From Paenibacillus sp. GSMTC-2017 (GTDB taxonomy: Bacteria > Bacillota > Bacilli > Paenibacillales > Paenibacillaceae), in assembly GCF_016019935.1 (NCBI RefSeq), contig NZ_JAECMT010000010.1, forward strand, positions 1-64,000: a stretch of DNA of 64,000 nucleotides, read 5' to 3'. The notes under the pieces were generated by a model. The model had not been told where the DNA came from. It worked only from the letters and a program-made list of their open reading frames with translations, and made no database searches. The translations under genes were made by a program, and so were the position numbers. This document shows positions 8,766-17,604 of the stretch, one piece after another. How positions within the stretch are numbered: the stretch's first letter is position 1; each line of letters opens with the position of its first letter.

Positions 8766-9704
8766 GTGCCCAAAAAAGTAAAGGTGTCTGAACTCGTGAA
8801 ACATTTCCAACTGGAAATTGTGGCAGGAGAGGACGGACTGAAGCGTAATATTCTTACTGATGATCTATATCGGCCTGGTCTTGAAATGGCTGGATACTTT
8901 CATTACCATCCAAGTGAGCGGGTACAATTGCTTGGAAGAACAGAAGTTTCGTTCCTAAACATGCTCGACAGTGAAGAACGGAAAAATCGGATGGAGCGTC
9001 TTTGTCATGAGGAGACTCCATGCATTATTTTGACTAGAGGGTTAGATGCACCTAAGGAATTGATCGAGCAATCTAATGAGACGAACATTCCAGTTCTTCG
9101 AAGCAATGTAGCGACTACGATTCTATCCAGTAGAATTACCGACTTTCTAGAGCGCAAGCTTGCTCCGACTGCTACTATCCATGGCGTTCTTGTTGATGTA
9201 TATGGCGTTGGTATGCTTATAACTGGTGGAAGCGGGATTGGTAAAAGTGAAACTGCGCTGGAATTAGTGAAACGAAGCCATCGCTTAATAGCAGATGATG
9301 CGGTAGAAATTCGCCAAACGTCAGATGGGCAGCTACATGGAACTGCACCGGAACTTATTCGTCATTTGCTCGAAATTCGAGGTCTTGGCATTATAAACGT
9401 GATGACGTTATTTGGTGCGGGTGCTGTACGGACTCAGAAGAGGATTGGACTTGTTATTAAGCTTGAAAATTGGCAACAGGATAAACAATACGACCGGCTT
9501 GGCCTTGATGAAGAGACGACACGTATTATTGACACAGACGTTCCACTAGTGACTATTCCTGTTCGTCCAGGCCGTAACTTAGCTGTCATTATTGAAGTTG
9601 CAGCTATGAACTTCCGACTCAAACGAATGGGATACAATGCAGCATTACAGTTTACGAACAAGCTAACTGAAACGATTGCTGATGATGCAGATGACTTCGA
9701 TTGA
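8766..9704 (+). CDS. hprK: HPr kinase/phosphorylase
   Basis: 312 aa from GTG at 8766, with AAGGAGGTCC 7 nt upstream; the frame stays open to 8661, but that extension crosses the preceding hairpin and exceeds family length. Walker A GGSGIGKSE is at ~154-162, the HprK signature EIRGLGIINV near 204, and a conserved N-terminal half precedes them. It phosphorylates and dephosphorylates Ser46 of HPr/Crh, the entry point of CcpA carbon catabolite control. A likely substrate is encoded in this window at 26375-26644. First gene of the hprK-lgt-ppaX-yvoF order known from Bacillus. Confidence 0.96.
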   Translation: MPKKVKVSELVKHFQLEIVAGEDGLKRNILTDDLYRPGLEMAGYFHYHPSERVQLLGRTEVSFLNMLDSEERKNRMERLCHEETPCIILTRGLDAPKELIEQSNETNIPVLRSNVATTILSSRITDFLERKLAPTATIHGVLVDVYGVGMLITGGSGIGKSETALELVKRSHRLIADDAVEIRQTSDGQLHGTAPELIRHLLEIRGLGIINVMTLFGAGAVRTQKRIGLVIKLENWQQDKQYDRLGLDEETTRIIDTDVPLVTIPVRPGRNLAVIIEVAAMNFRLKRMGYNAALQFTNKLTETIADDADDFD

Positions 9705-9761
9705 TCGTAAAAAGATCGTAGAGGATAAGCTCAAAAAATGATAAAGGAGTAGGTTGAAGTA

Positions 9762-10769
9762 ATGAATACACTCGCAATAGATCCAGTATTTTTCGAAATT
9801 GGATCGTTTCAAGTACATTGGTACGGCTTAATTTTGGGATTAGGCGCTTTAGTAGGTTTGGTATTGGCGATACAAGAAGGTAAACGGTTCAATATTAAAC
9901 CTGACTTTTTTATGGATTTACTACTTATCGGTGCCCCATCTGCCATCATCGTAGCTCGTATTTATTATGTAGCCTTTATGTGGGATGAATATAAGGATAA
10001 TCCGCTTGATGTATTTAAAATATGGCAAGGCGGTATTGCGATTTATGGTGCGATTATCGGTGCTTTTATTTGTGGAATTATTTACTCTAGATATAAAGGT
10101 TACAGTTTCTGGCGAATCGTAGATATTTGTGTACCTGGGTTACTTGTCGGTCAATTGATTGGTCGCTGGGGAAATTTCACGAATCAAGAAGCTTATGGTG
10201 GTCCTGTAAGTGAAGAGTTTCTAAGAAATACATTACATATCCCGCAATTTATTGTTGATCATATGTTTATTACAGATACTGCTTTCCCAGAAGGCGCGTT
10301 CCGTCATCCGGCATTTCTGTATGAGTCAGTATGGTGTTTAATCGGTTTAGTTGTTCTGTTCATTTTGCGTCGTCAGAAGTTTTTACGTGCAGGCGAGCTA
10401 ATGGCAACTTACTTCATCTGGTATTCAATCGGTAGATTTTTCATTGAAGCGTTAAGAACGGACAGCTTGGCGTTTATGGGTCCTAGCTGGCTTGCGAATG
10501 TTGTCAATGGGCTTTGGTCACCGATGAGTACAGTATTCGATCAGGGTTACTTGGATCCTGCTTACGGAAATATCCGTATATCTCAGGCGATAGCACTGCT
10601 TCTCGTAATAGGGGCTATTATATTTATTATTGTAAGACGTCTAACGGTCAAAGTTCCTGTTTACTATTCTGACCCTATCATTACCACTCGACCTGATCGT
10701 AATGGTGAGAAGATTGAAAATGGTGAAAAAACGACGAATAATAAGTCTACAGAGAAACAAGATAAGTAA
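9762..10769 (+). CDS. lgt: Prolipoprotein diacylglyceryl transferase
   Basis: 335 aa polytopic membrane protein, with AAGGAG before the ATG. The Lgt signature GQLIGRWGNFTNQEAYGG lies at about residues 129-146, and the family's N-terminal HWYGLILGLGALVG and late YSIGRFFIEALRTDS motifs are present. It transfers diacylglycerol from phosphatidylglycerol to the lipobox Cys of prelipoproteins such as the peptide-binding protein at 31047-32786. The hydrophilic C-terminal tail (about 30 residues, rich in Lys, Asn and Glu) is longer than in Bacillus. Confidence 0.96.
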   Translation: MNTLAIDPVFFEIGSFQVHWYGLILGLGALVGLVLAIQEGKRFNIKPDFFMDLLLIGAPSAIIVARIYYVAFMWDEYKDNPLDVFKIWQGGIAIYGAIIGAFICGIIYSRYKGYSFWRIVDICVPGLLVGQLIGRWGNFTNQEAYGGPVSEEFLRNTLHIPQFIVDHMFITDTAFPEGAFRHPAFLYESVWCLIGLVVLFILRRQKFLRAGELMATYFIWYSIGRFFIEALRTDSLAFMGPSWLANVVNGLWSPMSTVFDQGYLDPAYGNIRISQAIALLLVIGAIIFIIVRRLTVKVPVYYSDPIITTRPDRNGEKIENGEKTTNNKSTEKQDK

Positions 10770-10901
10770 GTTAAGCAAGTCTAATAGATGAAATGATTGA
10801 ACTGAAATGTGCAAGCCTCGAAAGTGGGTAAATCCATAAAAAGGTCACACATACTTGAGGTTAAAAAAGTGGATGAACGTATCTAGGAGGCAAGTACAGC
10901 G

Positions 10902-11540
10902 ATGAGTAAAGTACGTACGATGTTATTTGATTTAGACGGCACAATATTGGATACAAACGAGTTAATTATTCAATCGTTTCTGGAATCATTGAAAGGTACG
11001 GTTCCAGAAGGATTTAATCGAGAGCATATTATTCCGAGCATGGGTCAACCACTGACTGATCAAATGAAGTTGTTCTCAGGACTTCAAGAAGTAGATCATC
11101 TTGTTGCTTCTTACCGAGAAATTAATCTTCGTTTGCATGACGAGATGGTCAAACCCTTCGAGCATGTTGTTGAGGTAATAGAAAAGCTTCATAGCCAAGG
11201 GATACAAGTTGGGATTGTAACTACTAAAATGAGGCTTACGACAGAGCGAGGCCTTAAGTTTGTTGGCATCTATGATTATGTAGACGCAATTGTATCGATT
11301 GATGATGTTACACATCCGAAGCCGCATCCAGAACCTGTGAGCAAAGCCATCAAGTTGCTTGAAGCCGATCCGGCAACAACAATAATGGTCGGTGACAGTA
11401 CTGTCGATATGCAATCAGCTGTTGCTGCTGGAGCTATTGCTGTAGGTGTTGCTTGGTCGCTTAAGGGCGGACAAGTGTTAAGAGATGCAGGAGCTACGTA
11501 TGTTATCGATGATATGAAGGAATTGTATTCATTCATTTAG
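10902..11540 (+). CDS. ppaX: Pyrophosphatase PpaX (HAD family)
   Basis: 212 aa, with AGGAGG before the ATG. HAD motif I FDLDGTILDTNE is at residues 9-20, motif II in GIVTTKMR, and motif IV MVGDSTVDMQSA near 160-172. PpaX hydrolyses the pyrophosphate made when HprK dephosphorylates P-Ser-HPr, which explains its place three genes after hprK. The 132-nt spacer from lgt contains a weak CCTCgaAAGT/ACTTGAGG inverted repeat. Confidence 0.9.
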   Translation: MSKVRTMLFDLDGTILDTNELIIQSFLESLKGTVPEGFNREHIIPSMGQPLTDQMKLFSGLQEVDHLVASYREINLRLHDEMVKPFEHVVEVIEKLHSQGIQVGIVTTKMRLTTERGLKFVGIYDYVDAIVSIDDVTHPKPHPEPVSKAIKLLEADPATTIMVGDSTVDMQSAVAAGAIAVGVAWSLKGGQVLRDAGATYVIDDMKELYSFI

Positions 11541-11555
11541 ATGGGGTGAGCCCAC

Positions 11556-12059
11556 GTGAGAGATGTTGAACGGTATCCTGTGGAGGGGCCTAATTCATTA
11601 TGGCAAATCTACTCGACAGTAAGCAGAGTAAAGGGTATCTGTAATTTTATAGTTATCCAAATTACTCGTTATTGTCCTTCTCTTTCGTTGAAAAATTGGA
11701 TATATCGTCATTTACTGGGGATGAAGGTAGGGGAACATGCTGCCTTCGCCCTCATGGTGATGGTAGACGTATTTTTCCCTGAACGGATTAGCGTAGGAAA
11801 GAACACGATCATTGGCTACAATACGACTATTTTAACGCATGAGTATTTAATTAATGAGTACCGACTTGGTAATGTAACGATTGGCGATCATGTGATGATT
11901 GGTGCAAATACAACGATTTTACCTGGTGTCACTATTGGGGATTATGCAATAATTGCGGCTGGTTCAGTTGTACATAAGGATGTAGCTCCGCATACATTTG
12001 TCGGAGGCAACCCAATGCAGGTTATTGAGAAGAAAATCAAAGAAACAGATACAGCATAA
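11556..12059 (+). CDS. yvoF: Left-handed beta-helix acyltransferase (YvoF-like)
   Basis: 167 aa from GTG at 11556, with GGGGTGAG upstream and 15 nt after ppaX. Hexapeptide repeats run from ~75 to 155 (VGKNTIIGYNTTIL, IGDHVMIGANTTILPG, IGDYAIIAAGSVV), the fold of the maltose/galactoside acetyltransferase family, ending in the VGGNPMQVI acceptor-site motif. The N-terminal 70 residues are less typical. Substrate unknown; YvoF of Bacillus has the same neighbours. A terminator follows. Confidence 0.85.
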   Translation: MRDVERYPVEGPNSLWQIYSTVSRVKGICNFIVIQITRYCPSLSLKNWIYRHLLGMKVGEHAAFALMVMVDVFFPERISVGKNTIIGYNTTILTHEYLINEYRLGNVTIGDHVMIGANTTILPGVTIGDYAIIAAGSVVHKDVAPHTFVGGNPMQVIEKKIKETDTA

Positions 12060-12117
12060 TGACAGCGTTTACGAGGAAGGTTCTGTAAAGCGGTTTATTT
12101 CGTTTGTACCGTACAAT

Positions 12118-12144
12118 GGATGCCTGAGGGCATCCTTTTTTTTA
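12118..12144 (+). terminator. Intrinsic terminator after yvoF
   Basis: GGATGCC-TGA-GGGCATCC stem followed by eight T. It ends the hprK-lgt-ppaX-yvoF unit before the his operon. Confidence 0.92.
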
Positions 12145-12166
12145 GACAAGATGAGTCATTAGCGGC

Positions 12167-12196
12167 TTGACGAGTAAGTAATAAGCGTGCTAAGAT
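12167..12196 (+). promoter_or_regulatory. Probable his operon promoter
   Basis: TTGACG (12167-12172), 18-bp spacer, TAAGAT (12191-12196). The 78-nt leader to hisZ contains TGTTA-GCATGG-TAACA (12216-12231), a possible operator. No T-box consensus is present. Confidence 0.6.
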
Positions 12197-12274
12197 TACG
12201 ACTAATTCTTTATTTTGTTAGCATGGTAACATGGTAGCACTTTAATGTATAAAAGCGTTATAAGGAGATTGCCA

Positions 12275-13501
12275 ATGTCTAAACCAAAAATGTTTGAAAA
12301 GCCAATTGGCGTTAAAGATTATTTGCCTGCTGCAGTTAAAAAACTGCGTCAAATAGAGCAATCAGTACTGGCCTGTATGAGGGGCTGGGGCTATGAGCAA
12401 ATCATAACACCAACGATGGAATATTACGATACGGTAGGCGTTGCAAGCTCAACGTCAGACCAAAAATTATATAAGTTGCTTAATAATCGTGGTACTACAC
12501 TTGTTCTACGTTCAGATATGACCGCTCCTATCGCGCGAGTTGTTTCTTCTTTATTAAAAGAAGAGAAGTATCCGATACGTTTGTCCTATCATTCTAATGT
12601 ATTTCGTTCTATTGAAGAAGAGGCAGGACGTGAAGCTGAGTTTTTCCAAACGGGTGTTGAGCTCGTAGGAGATCATTCAGCTGAAGCGGATGCGGAAGTT
12701 ATTGCACTTGCGATTGCATCGCTTAAAGCTGCTGGTGTAGATCGATTCAAAATTGCGATAGGCCATATTGGGTTTTTAAATGGGCTATTAGGAGAGACGT
12801 TGAATGGTCGGGAAGAGGAACAAATGCTTCTGAAGGCCTGTCTACTTGGTAGGGATTATGTTGGTTATCGAGAGCAATTAAGCAAGTTATCGCTTGATGA
12901 GCCTGTACGACGTGAACTGGAAGGTGTTTTGCGCTTACGCGGCGGGCAAGAAATGTGTAATCAAGCTATTCTATTAAGCTCCGATGTGAGAGCACAACAA
13001 TCGATTCATCATTTGTGCGAAATATGGGATGTTCTAGATGCATACGGTGTAAGCGAGCATGTACTGATAGATCTGACTATGATCGGGGATTTCTCTTATT
13101 ATACAGGAATGACTTTTGAAGGTTATGCAGCAGATATGGGTTCCCCTGTAGTAAGTGGGGGACGTTATGATAATCTAATTTCACAATTCGGCAGGTCGGC
13201 TCCTGCAACAGGTTTTGCGTTAAAGACGACGCGAATTCTCGAGCTTCTAGGAGCTGAAGTGGATAACGAAGAAGAGCAAACGCTTATTGTTTACGATTCT
13301 ACGGGGAGAAATGAAGCTTTGTCCTCAGCACAGCTGCTTAGAAGCCAAGGGAAGAGCGTACTAACAGAGCGTGTGACTAGCTTGAGCGAAGAGCTTAACG
13401 TTGTGTCCCAATCGGGCGAAGCTTTTACTTACAAGGGGAGACGGTATACAACTCTGCAATCCTATGTCACTTCAGCGGTAGGAGGGAGTAACAAGATATG
13501 A
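12275..13501 (+). CDS. hisZ: ATP phosphoribosyltransferase regulatory subunit
   Basis: 408 aa from the ATG at 12275, with AAGGAG 8 nt upstream; an ATG at 12245 in frame lacks a ribosome site. It is a histidyl-tRNA synthetase-like class II core (GVKDYLP, LVLRSDMTAPIARVVSS, YHSNVFRSIEEEAGREAEFFQTG split across motifs 1-2; motif 3 GRYDNLISQFG) without the anticodon domain. HisZ forms the hetero-octamer with short HisG and confers histidine feedback. Its stop overlaps the hisG start by 4 nt. Confidence 0.95.
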   Translation: MSKPKMFEKPIGVKDYLPAAVKKLRQIEQSVLACMRGWGYEQIITPTMEYYDTVGVASSTSDQKLYKLLNNRGTTLVLRSDMTAPIARVVSSLLKEEKYPIRLSYHSNVFRSIEEEAGREAEFFQTGVELVGDHSAEADAEVIALAIASLKAAGVDRFKIAIGHIGFLNGLLGETLNGREEEQMLLKACLLGRDYVGYREQLSKLSLDEPVRRELEGVLRLRGGQEMCNQAILLSSDVRAQQSIHHLCEIWDVLDAYGVSEHVLIDLTMIGDFSYYTGMTFEGYAADMGSPVVSGGRYDNLISQFGRSAPATGFALKTTRILELLGAEVDNEEEQTLIVYDSTGRNEALSSAQLLRSQGKSVLTERVTSLSEELNVVSQSGEAFTYKGRRYTTLQSYVTSAVGGSNKI

Positions 13502-14148
13502 GTAAAGATATCCAAAAAGAAATATTGAAAGTTGCAATGCCAAAGGGTCGAATTTATAAGCAAGCATCGAAGTTGTTTCGCGAGGCTGGTCTTCCGATTC
13601 CAAGTGATTTTGACGATACACGCAAACTAATTATCGACTTACCTGAAGCGAAAATGGAATTCATTATGGCTAAACCTGTAGATGTCCCAACATACGTAGA
13701 ATATGGTGTCGCGGACATCGGGATCGTAGGTAAAGACGTTTTGATGGAGGAAAATAAAGACGTCTACGAACTGCTTGATCTTGGTATTGCGAAATGCCGG
13801 ATGTCTGTTATAGCGCTTCCTGATTGGAAGCCAACTATTCAGCCGCGTGTTGCGACCAAGTACCCCAATATAGCATCGGCTTACTTCCGTGAGAGAGGCC
13901 AACAGGTAGAAGTTATTAAGTTAAACGGCTCAATTGAACTAGCGCCGCTTATTGGCTTAGCCGATAGAATTGTAGATATGGTAGAGACCGGAGAGACGCT
14001 TCGAGAGAATGGGCTTGTGGAGATGGAATCCATCTTCGGCATTACGAGCCGACTTATTGCGAACCGGGTGAGCTATCGGATGAAAAATGAGTTCATTCAG
14101 AGCTTATGTGACAGGTTGCAGGATGTTATTGCTGGTGTGAACAAGTGA
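13498..14148 (+). CDS. hisG: ATP phosphoribosyltransferase catalytic subunit, short form
   Basis: 216 aa, lacking the C-terminal regulatory domain of long HisG, so it depends on HisZ. The N-terminus VAMPKGRIYKQASKLFREAG, the mid-region GVADIGIVGKDVL and the PRPP-binding ELAPLIGLADRIVDMVETG are clear. It condenses ATP and PRPP in the first step of histidine synthesis. ATGA overlap with hisZ shows coupling. Confidence 0.96.
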   Translation: MSKDIQKEILKVAMPKGRIYKQASKLFREAGLPIPSDFDDTRKLIIDLPEAKMEFIMAKPVDVPTYVEYGVADIGIVGKDVLMEENKDVYELLDLGIAKCRMSVIALPDWKPTIQPRVATKYPNIASAYFRERGQQVEVIKLNGSIELAPLIGLADRIVDMVETGETLRENGLVEMESIFGITSRLIANRVSYRMKNEFIQSLCDRLQDVIAGVNK

Positions 14149-14200
14149 ACGGCTAGAAGACCGATTGTAGAGTAGAGCATATATGAAGGGGGCGGTGCGA

Positions 14201-15490
14201 GTGCGTATTATGCGAGCGGAGCAATTTGGGTTAAAACGTGAGGTGGAATACGGGACACCAGAGCAAAATGAAGCAGCCTTGCGGATCGTCGGTGACGTCA
14301 AGGCGGAGGGTGATGCGGCGCTGCTCAGGTATACGGAGCAGCACGATAGGGTGAAACTTGATGCGTCAGAGCTGCGCGTGACGCAAGAGGAAATCCACGC
14401 GGCATATGATCGCGTGGACGAAGCATTCCTCACAGCCATCCGCGAGGCGGCTGTGAACATTCGAAAATTCCACGAGAAGCAATTGCGCAATTCGTGGATG
14501 GACCTGCAGCCGGACGGTACGATGCTGGGCCAAATTATGCGACCGCTGAAGCGGGTCGGCGTATATGTGCCCGGCGGCAAAGCCGCGTACCCTTCGTCCG
14601 TGCTGATGAATGTGATTCCGGCACAAGTGGCTGGAGTGCCGGAGATCGTTATGGTAACGCCGCCAGCGACCGGCGGCAAGGAAGGTATCGACCCGTATAT
14701 TCTCGTTGCCGCCGCGGAAGCGGGCGTCAAGGAGTTGTATCGGGTCGGTGGAGCTCAAGCCATCGCGGCACTTGCGTATGGCACAGCAACGATTGCACCG
14801 GTCGATAAGATTACTGGACCGGGCAATATTTATGTCGCGCTGGCGAAGCGCGCGGTATACGGCGCTGTTGATATTGACAGCATCGCAGGGCCAAGTGAAA
14901 TTGTAGTGCTCGCTGATGAAGGGGCAGAGCCTTCCTACATAGCGGCTGATCTACTCTCACAGGCTGAACACGACGAGATGTCTTCAGCGATACTGATCAC
15001 GCCGTCAGAGACACTTGCAGAAGCCGTTGCCGCTGAAGTGGAACGTCAACTGAAGGAGCTGCCGAGAGAAGTCATTGCAAGAAGCTCAATCGACAATTAT
15101 GGCGCTGTGTTGCTTGTGGATTCGATAGAAAAGGGAATAGAGGTCGTAAACCAGCTGGCGCCAGAACATCTTGAGATTTTGACGGCAGATCCGATGAAGT
15201 TGTTAGGCTACATCGAGAATGCTGGGGCGATATTCCTCGGTCCGTACAGCTCGGAGCCTGTAGGCGATTATTTCGCCGGACCGAACCATATCATTCCGAC
15301 TAACGGAACGGCGAGATTCTCCTCGCCCGTTAATGTGGATGATTTTATGAAAAAGTCGAGCTTAATTTATTATAGCAAGGAAGCATTATTTGCTAATGGG
15401 GACAAAATTTTGACGCTTGCGCGGCATGAAGGACTTGAGGGCCATGCAAGAGCGATCGAAATAAGGCTAGAGAAGGAACGCGATATTTAG
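14201..15490 (+). CDS. hisD: Histidinol dehydrogenase
   Basis: 429 aa from GTG at 14201, with AAGGGGG 8 nt upstream; the frame is open to an ATG at 14183 without a ribosome site. The GGKAAYPSSVLMNVIPA and AEHDEMSSAILIT motifs, the zinc ligands of that region, and the C-terminal PVGDYFAGPNHIIPT are intact. It makes histidine from histidinol with two NAD. The first ~700 nt (to about 14900) are visibly richer in G+C than hisG, hisB and the rest of hisD, and carry several long shadow frames, as if this part had a different origin. Confidence 0.96.
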   Translation: MRIMRAEQFGLKREVEYGTPEQNEAALRIVGDVKAEGDAALLRYTEQHDRVKLDASELRVTQEEIHAAYDRVDEAFLTAIREAAVNIRKFHEKQLRNSWMDLQPDGTMLGQIMRPLKRVGVYVPGGKAAYPSSVLMNVIPAQVAGVPEIVMVTPPATGGKEGIDPYILVAAAEAGVKELYRVGGAQAIAALAYGTATIAPVDKITGPGNIYVALAKRAVYGAVDIDSIAGPSEIVVLADEGAEPSYIAADLLSQAEHDEMSSAILITPSETLAEAVAAEVERQLKELPREVIARSSIDNYGAVLLVDSIEKGIEVVNQLAPEHLEILTADPMKLLGYIENAGAIFLGPYSSEPVGDYFAGPNHIIPTNGTARFSSPVNVDDFMKKSSLIYYSKEALFANGDKILTLARHEGLEGHARAIEIRLEKERDI

Positions 15491-15577
15491 TAGTAGTGAG
15501 AATTGATGACAGATAGAGTACCAAACGTTCAAGCACTCTTTTAACGACATTATTATTCGAAGAAAGCAGGGATATAT

Positions 15578-16177
15578 ATGACAGATAAACTAGTACGTGA
15601 ATCATCAATTACTCGGAAAACAAATGAAACGGACATTACATTGTCGTTTGGAGTAGATGGTACGGGTCAAACAACATTGGAGACTGACGTACCATTTCTA
15701 AACCATATGCTTGATTTATTTGCGAAGCATGGTCAATTTGATCTGAATGTAGACGCTAAGGGTGACATCGACATCGATGACCACCACACCGTTGAAGATA
15801 TCGGTATCTGTTTAGGGCAGACGCTACGTGAAGCACTTGGCGACAAACGAGGCATTAAACGTTATGCTAGTGTGTTTGTTCCGATGGATGAGGCATTGGC
15901 ACAAGTTGTTATCGACGTGAGCAACCGTCCGCATTTTGAATATAGAGCGCAATACCCATCGTCTCAGGTTGGTAGTTTCTCTACTGAGCTCGTACATGAG
16001 TTCCTTTGGAAATTTGCTCTTGAAGCACGAATAACACTACATGTTATCGTTCACTACGGTCAAAATACGCATCACATGATAGAAGCGGTATTCAAAGCGC
16101 TTGGAAGAGCGCTTGATGAAGCAACAAGTATTGATCCACGTGTGCAAGGAGTGCCTTCGACGAAGGGAGTGCTCTAG
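15578..16177 (+). CDS. hisB: Imidazoleglycerol-phosphate dehydratase
   Basis: 199 aa, monofunctional form. Duplicated His-rich motifs DIDDHHTVEDIGICLGQ (~66-82) and HVIVHYGQNTHHMIEAVFK (~155-173) bind the two manganese ions. It converts IGP to imidazole acetol phosphate. AGCAGGGA lies 6 nt before the ATG; hisH begins 1 nt after its stop. Confidence 0.96.
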   Translation: MTDKLVRESSITRKTNETDITLSFGVDGTGQTTLETDVPFLNHMLDLFAKHGQFDLNVDAKGDIDIDDHHTVEDIGICLGQTLREALGDKRGIKRYASVFVPMDEALAQVVIDVSNRPHFEYRAQYPSSQVGSFSTELVHEFLWKFALEARITLHVIVHYGQNTHHMIEAVFKALGRALDEATSIDPRVQGVPSTKGVL

Positions 16178-16178
16178 G

Positions 16179-16817
16179 ATGATCGCCATTATCGATTATG
16201 GGATGGGTAATCTGCACAGCGTTAGTAAAGCGGTTGAGCGTCTTGGTTACGAAGCTGTTGTAGCAGCTGATCCGCAAACGATTATGGAAGCTGACGGTGC
16301 TATATTGCCAGGAGTCGGGGCATATGGCGATGCTATGGATAATCTTCGTGAAACGGGCTTGAATGAAGTAGCTAAAAGCTATGCGGCTTCTGGGAAGCCG
16401 ATATTGGGTATCTGTTTAGGGATGCAGCTTTTGTTCAGTGGAAGTGCGGAATATGGGCAGAACGAGGGGCTTAATTTGTTGCCAGGAGAAGTGATTCGGT
16501 TTAGCGGAAAATTCAAAATTCCTCATATGGGCTGGAATAAGCTATCCTTCCATGAGCAGAACTCTCCACTATTCAAAGGATTAACAGAAGGACATGTTTA
16601 CTTCGTGCATTCCTTTCATGCGAAGCCTGAAGTAGCCTCGGATTTACTGGCTACAACAGACTATTATGGGCCGGTTACAGCGATTGTTGGACGTAATAAC
16701 GTATATGGAATGCAATTTCATCCAGAGAAGAGTGGAGCGCTCGGTATGGCACTACTGGGTAATTTCCTTGAGTTAACGGGAAGCTTGAAGCAACAAGTAC
16801 AAGTAGCTACTTCTTGA
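16179..16817 (+). CDS. hisH: Imidazole glycerol phosphate synthase, glutaminase subunit
   Basis: 212 aa from the ATG at 16179 (MIAIIDYGMGNLHSV), one base after hisB ends, with GAAGGGAGTG inside hisB. Class I glutaminase triad: nucleophile Cys in GICLGMQLLF, then His and Glu in MQFHPEKSG. HisH feeds ammonia to HisF. hisA, which normally separates hisH and hisF, is absent; only 28 nt lie before hisF. Confidence 0.96.
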   Translation: MIAIIDYGMGNLHSVSKAVERLGYEAVVAADPQTIMEADGAILPGVGAYGDAMDNLRETGLNEVAKSYAASGKPILGICLGMQLLFSGSAEYGQNEGLNLLPGEVIRFSGKFKIPHMGWNKLSFHEQNSPLFKGLTEGHVYFVHSFHAKPEVASDLLATTDYYGPVTAIVGRNNVYGMQFHPEKSGALGMALLGNFLELTGSLKQQVQVATS

Positions 16818-16845
16818 TAATAAATAGATAAAAGGAGAGGACAAC

Positions 16846-17604
16846 ATGCTAGCGAAACGAATTATCCCTTGCCTTGATGTGAAGGACGGACGGGTCGTGA
16901 AGGGCGTTAACTTCGTAAATCTTCGTGATGCGGGCGATCCTGTTGAGCTTGCGGCAACGTACGATCAAGAGGGCGCTGATGAACTCGTCTTTTTGGATAT
17001 ATCGGCATCTGTTGAAGGACGTGCCACTATGATCGAAGTTGTGAAGCGTACAGCAGGTGAAATTACGATTCCGTTCACTGTAGGCGGGGGCATCTCCCAT
17101 GTGGATGATATGAAACGGTTGCTCCGTGCAGGAGCAGACAAGATCGGCATTAATACGGCTGCTGTCAAAAATCCAACACTCGTATCTGATGGAGCACGCA
17201 AGTTCGGATCACAATGTATCGTTGTTGCTATCGATGCCAAGTTCAATCCTGTATGGGGAGAATGGGAAGTATATACGCATGGCGGACGCCAGACAACCGG
17301 AATACGAGCTTTGGAATGGGCGCGTGAGATGGAACGTATGGGAGCGGGTGAGCTTTTATTGACGAGTATGGATGCAGACGGTACGAAGGATGGATTTGAT
17401 GTTCGTCTGACTGCGGCAGTTTCCGACTCTGTAGGCATTCCTGTTATCGCTTCCGGCGGTGCAGGACGAATTGAACATTTTAATGATGTATTCCAAAATG
17501 CTCGTGCAGACGCAGCGTTAGCTGCTACCATTTTCCATTATAAAGAGATGACCATACAGGAAGTGAAGGACGATTTGCGCAAGAGGGGAGTCGAAGTTAG
17601 GTGA
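16846..17604 (+). CDS. hisF: Imidazole glycerol phosphate synthase, cyclase subunit
   Basis: 252 aa TIM barrel. Catalytic Asp11 in RIIPCLDVKDGRVVKG and Asp130 in VVAIDAKFN, with phosphate-binding GGGISHVDD and ASGGAGRIEHF. It is HisF rather than HisA: the LLTSMDADGTKDGFD motif and length are cyclase-type. AAAGGAGAGG precedes the ATG. GTGA overlap with hisIE. Confidence 0.96.
   Translation: MLAKRIIPCLDVKDGRVVKGVNFVNLRDAGDPVELAATYDQEGADELVFLDISASVEGRATMIEVVKRTAGEITIPFTVGGGISHVDDMKRLLRAGADKIGINTAAVKNPTLVSDGARKFGSQCIVVAIDAKFNPVWGEWEVYTHGGRQTTGIRALEWAREMERMGAGELLLTSMDADGTKDGFDVRLTAAVSDSVGIPVIASGGAGRIEHFNDVFQNARADAALAATIFHYKEMTIQEVKDDLRKRGVEVR

Noticed and set aside
12197..12274. T-box leader before hisZ
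   Set aside because: The T-box core AGGGTGGNACCGCG and a terminator are missing; only a small TGTTA/TAACA repeat is present.
14104..14906. Long antisense and overlapping frames in hisD
   Set aside because: They are shadows of the GC-rich part of hisD; no ribosome sites and no recognisable proteins. The GC shift itself is kept as a finding.
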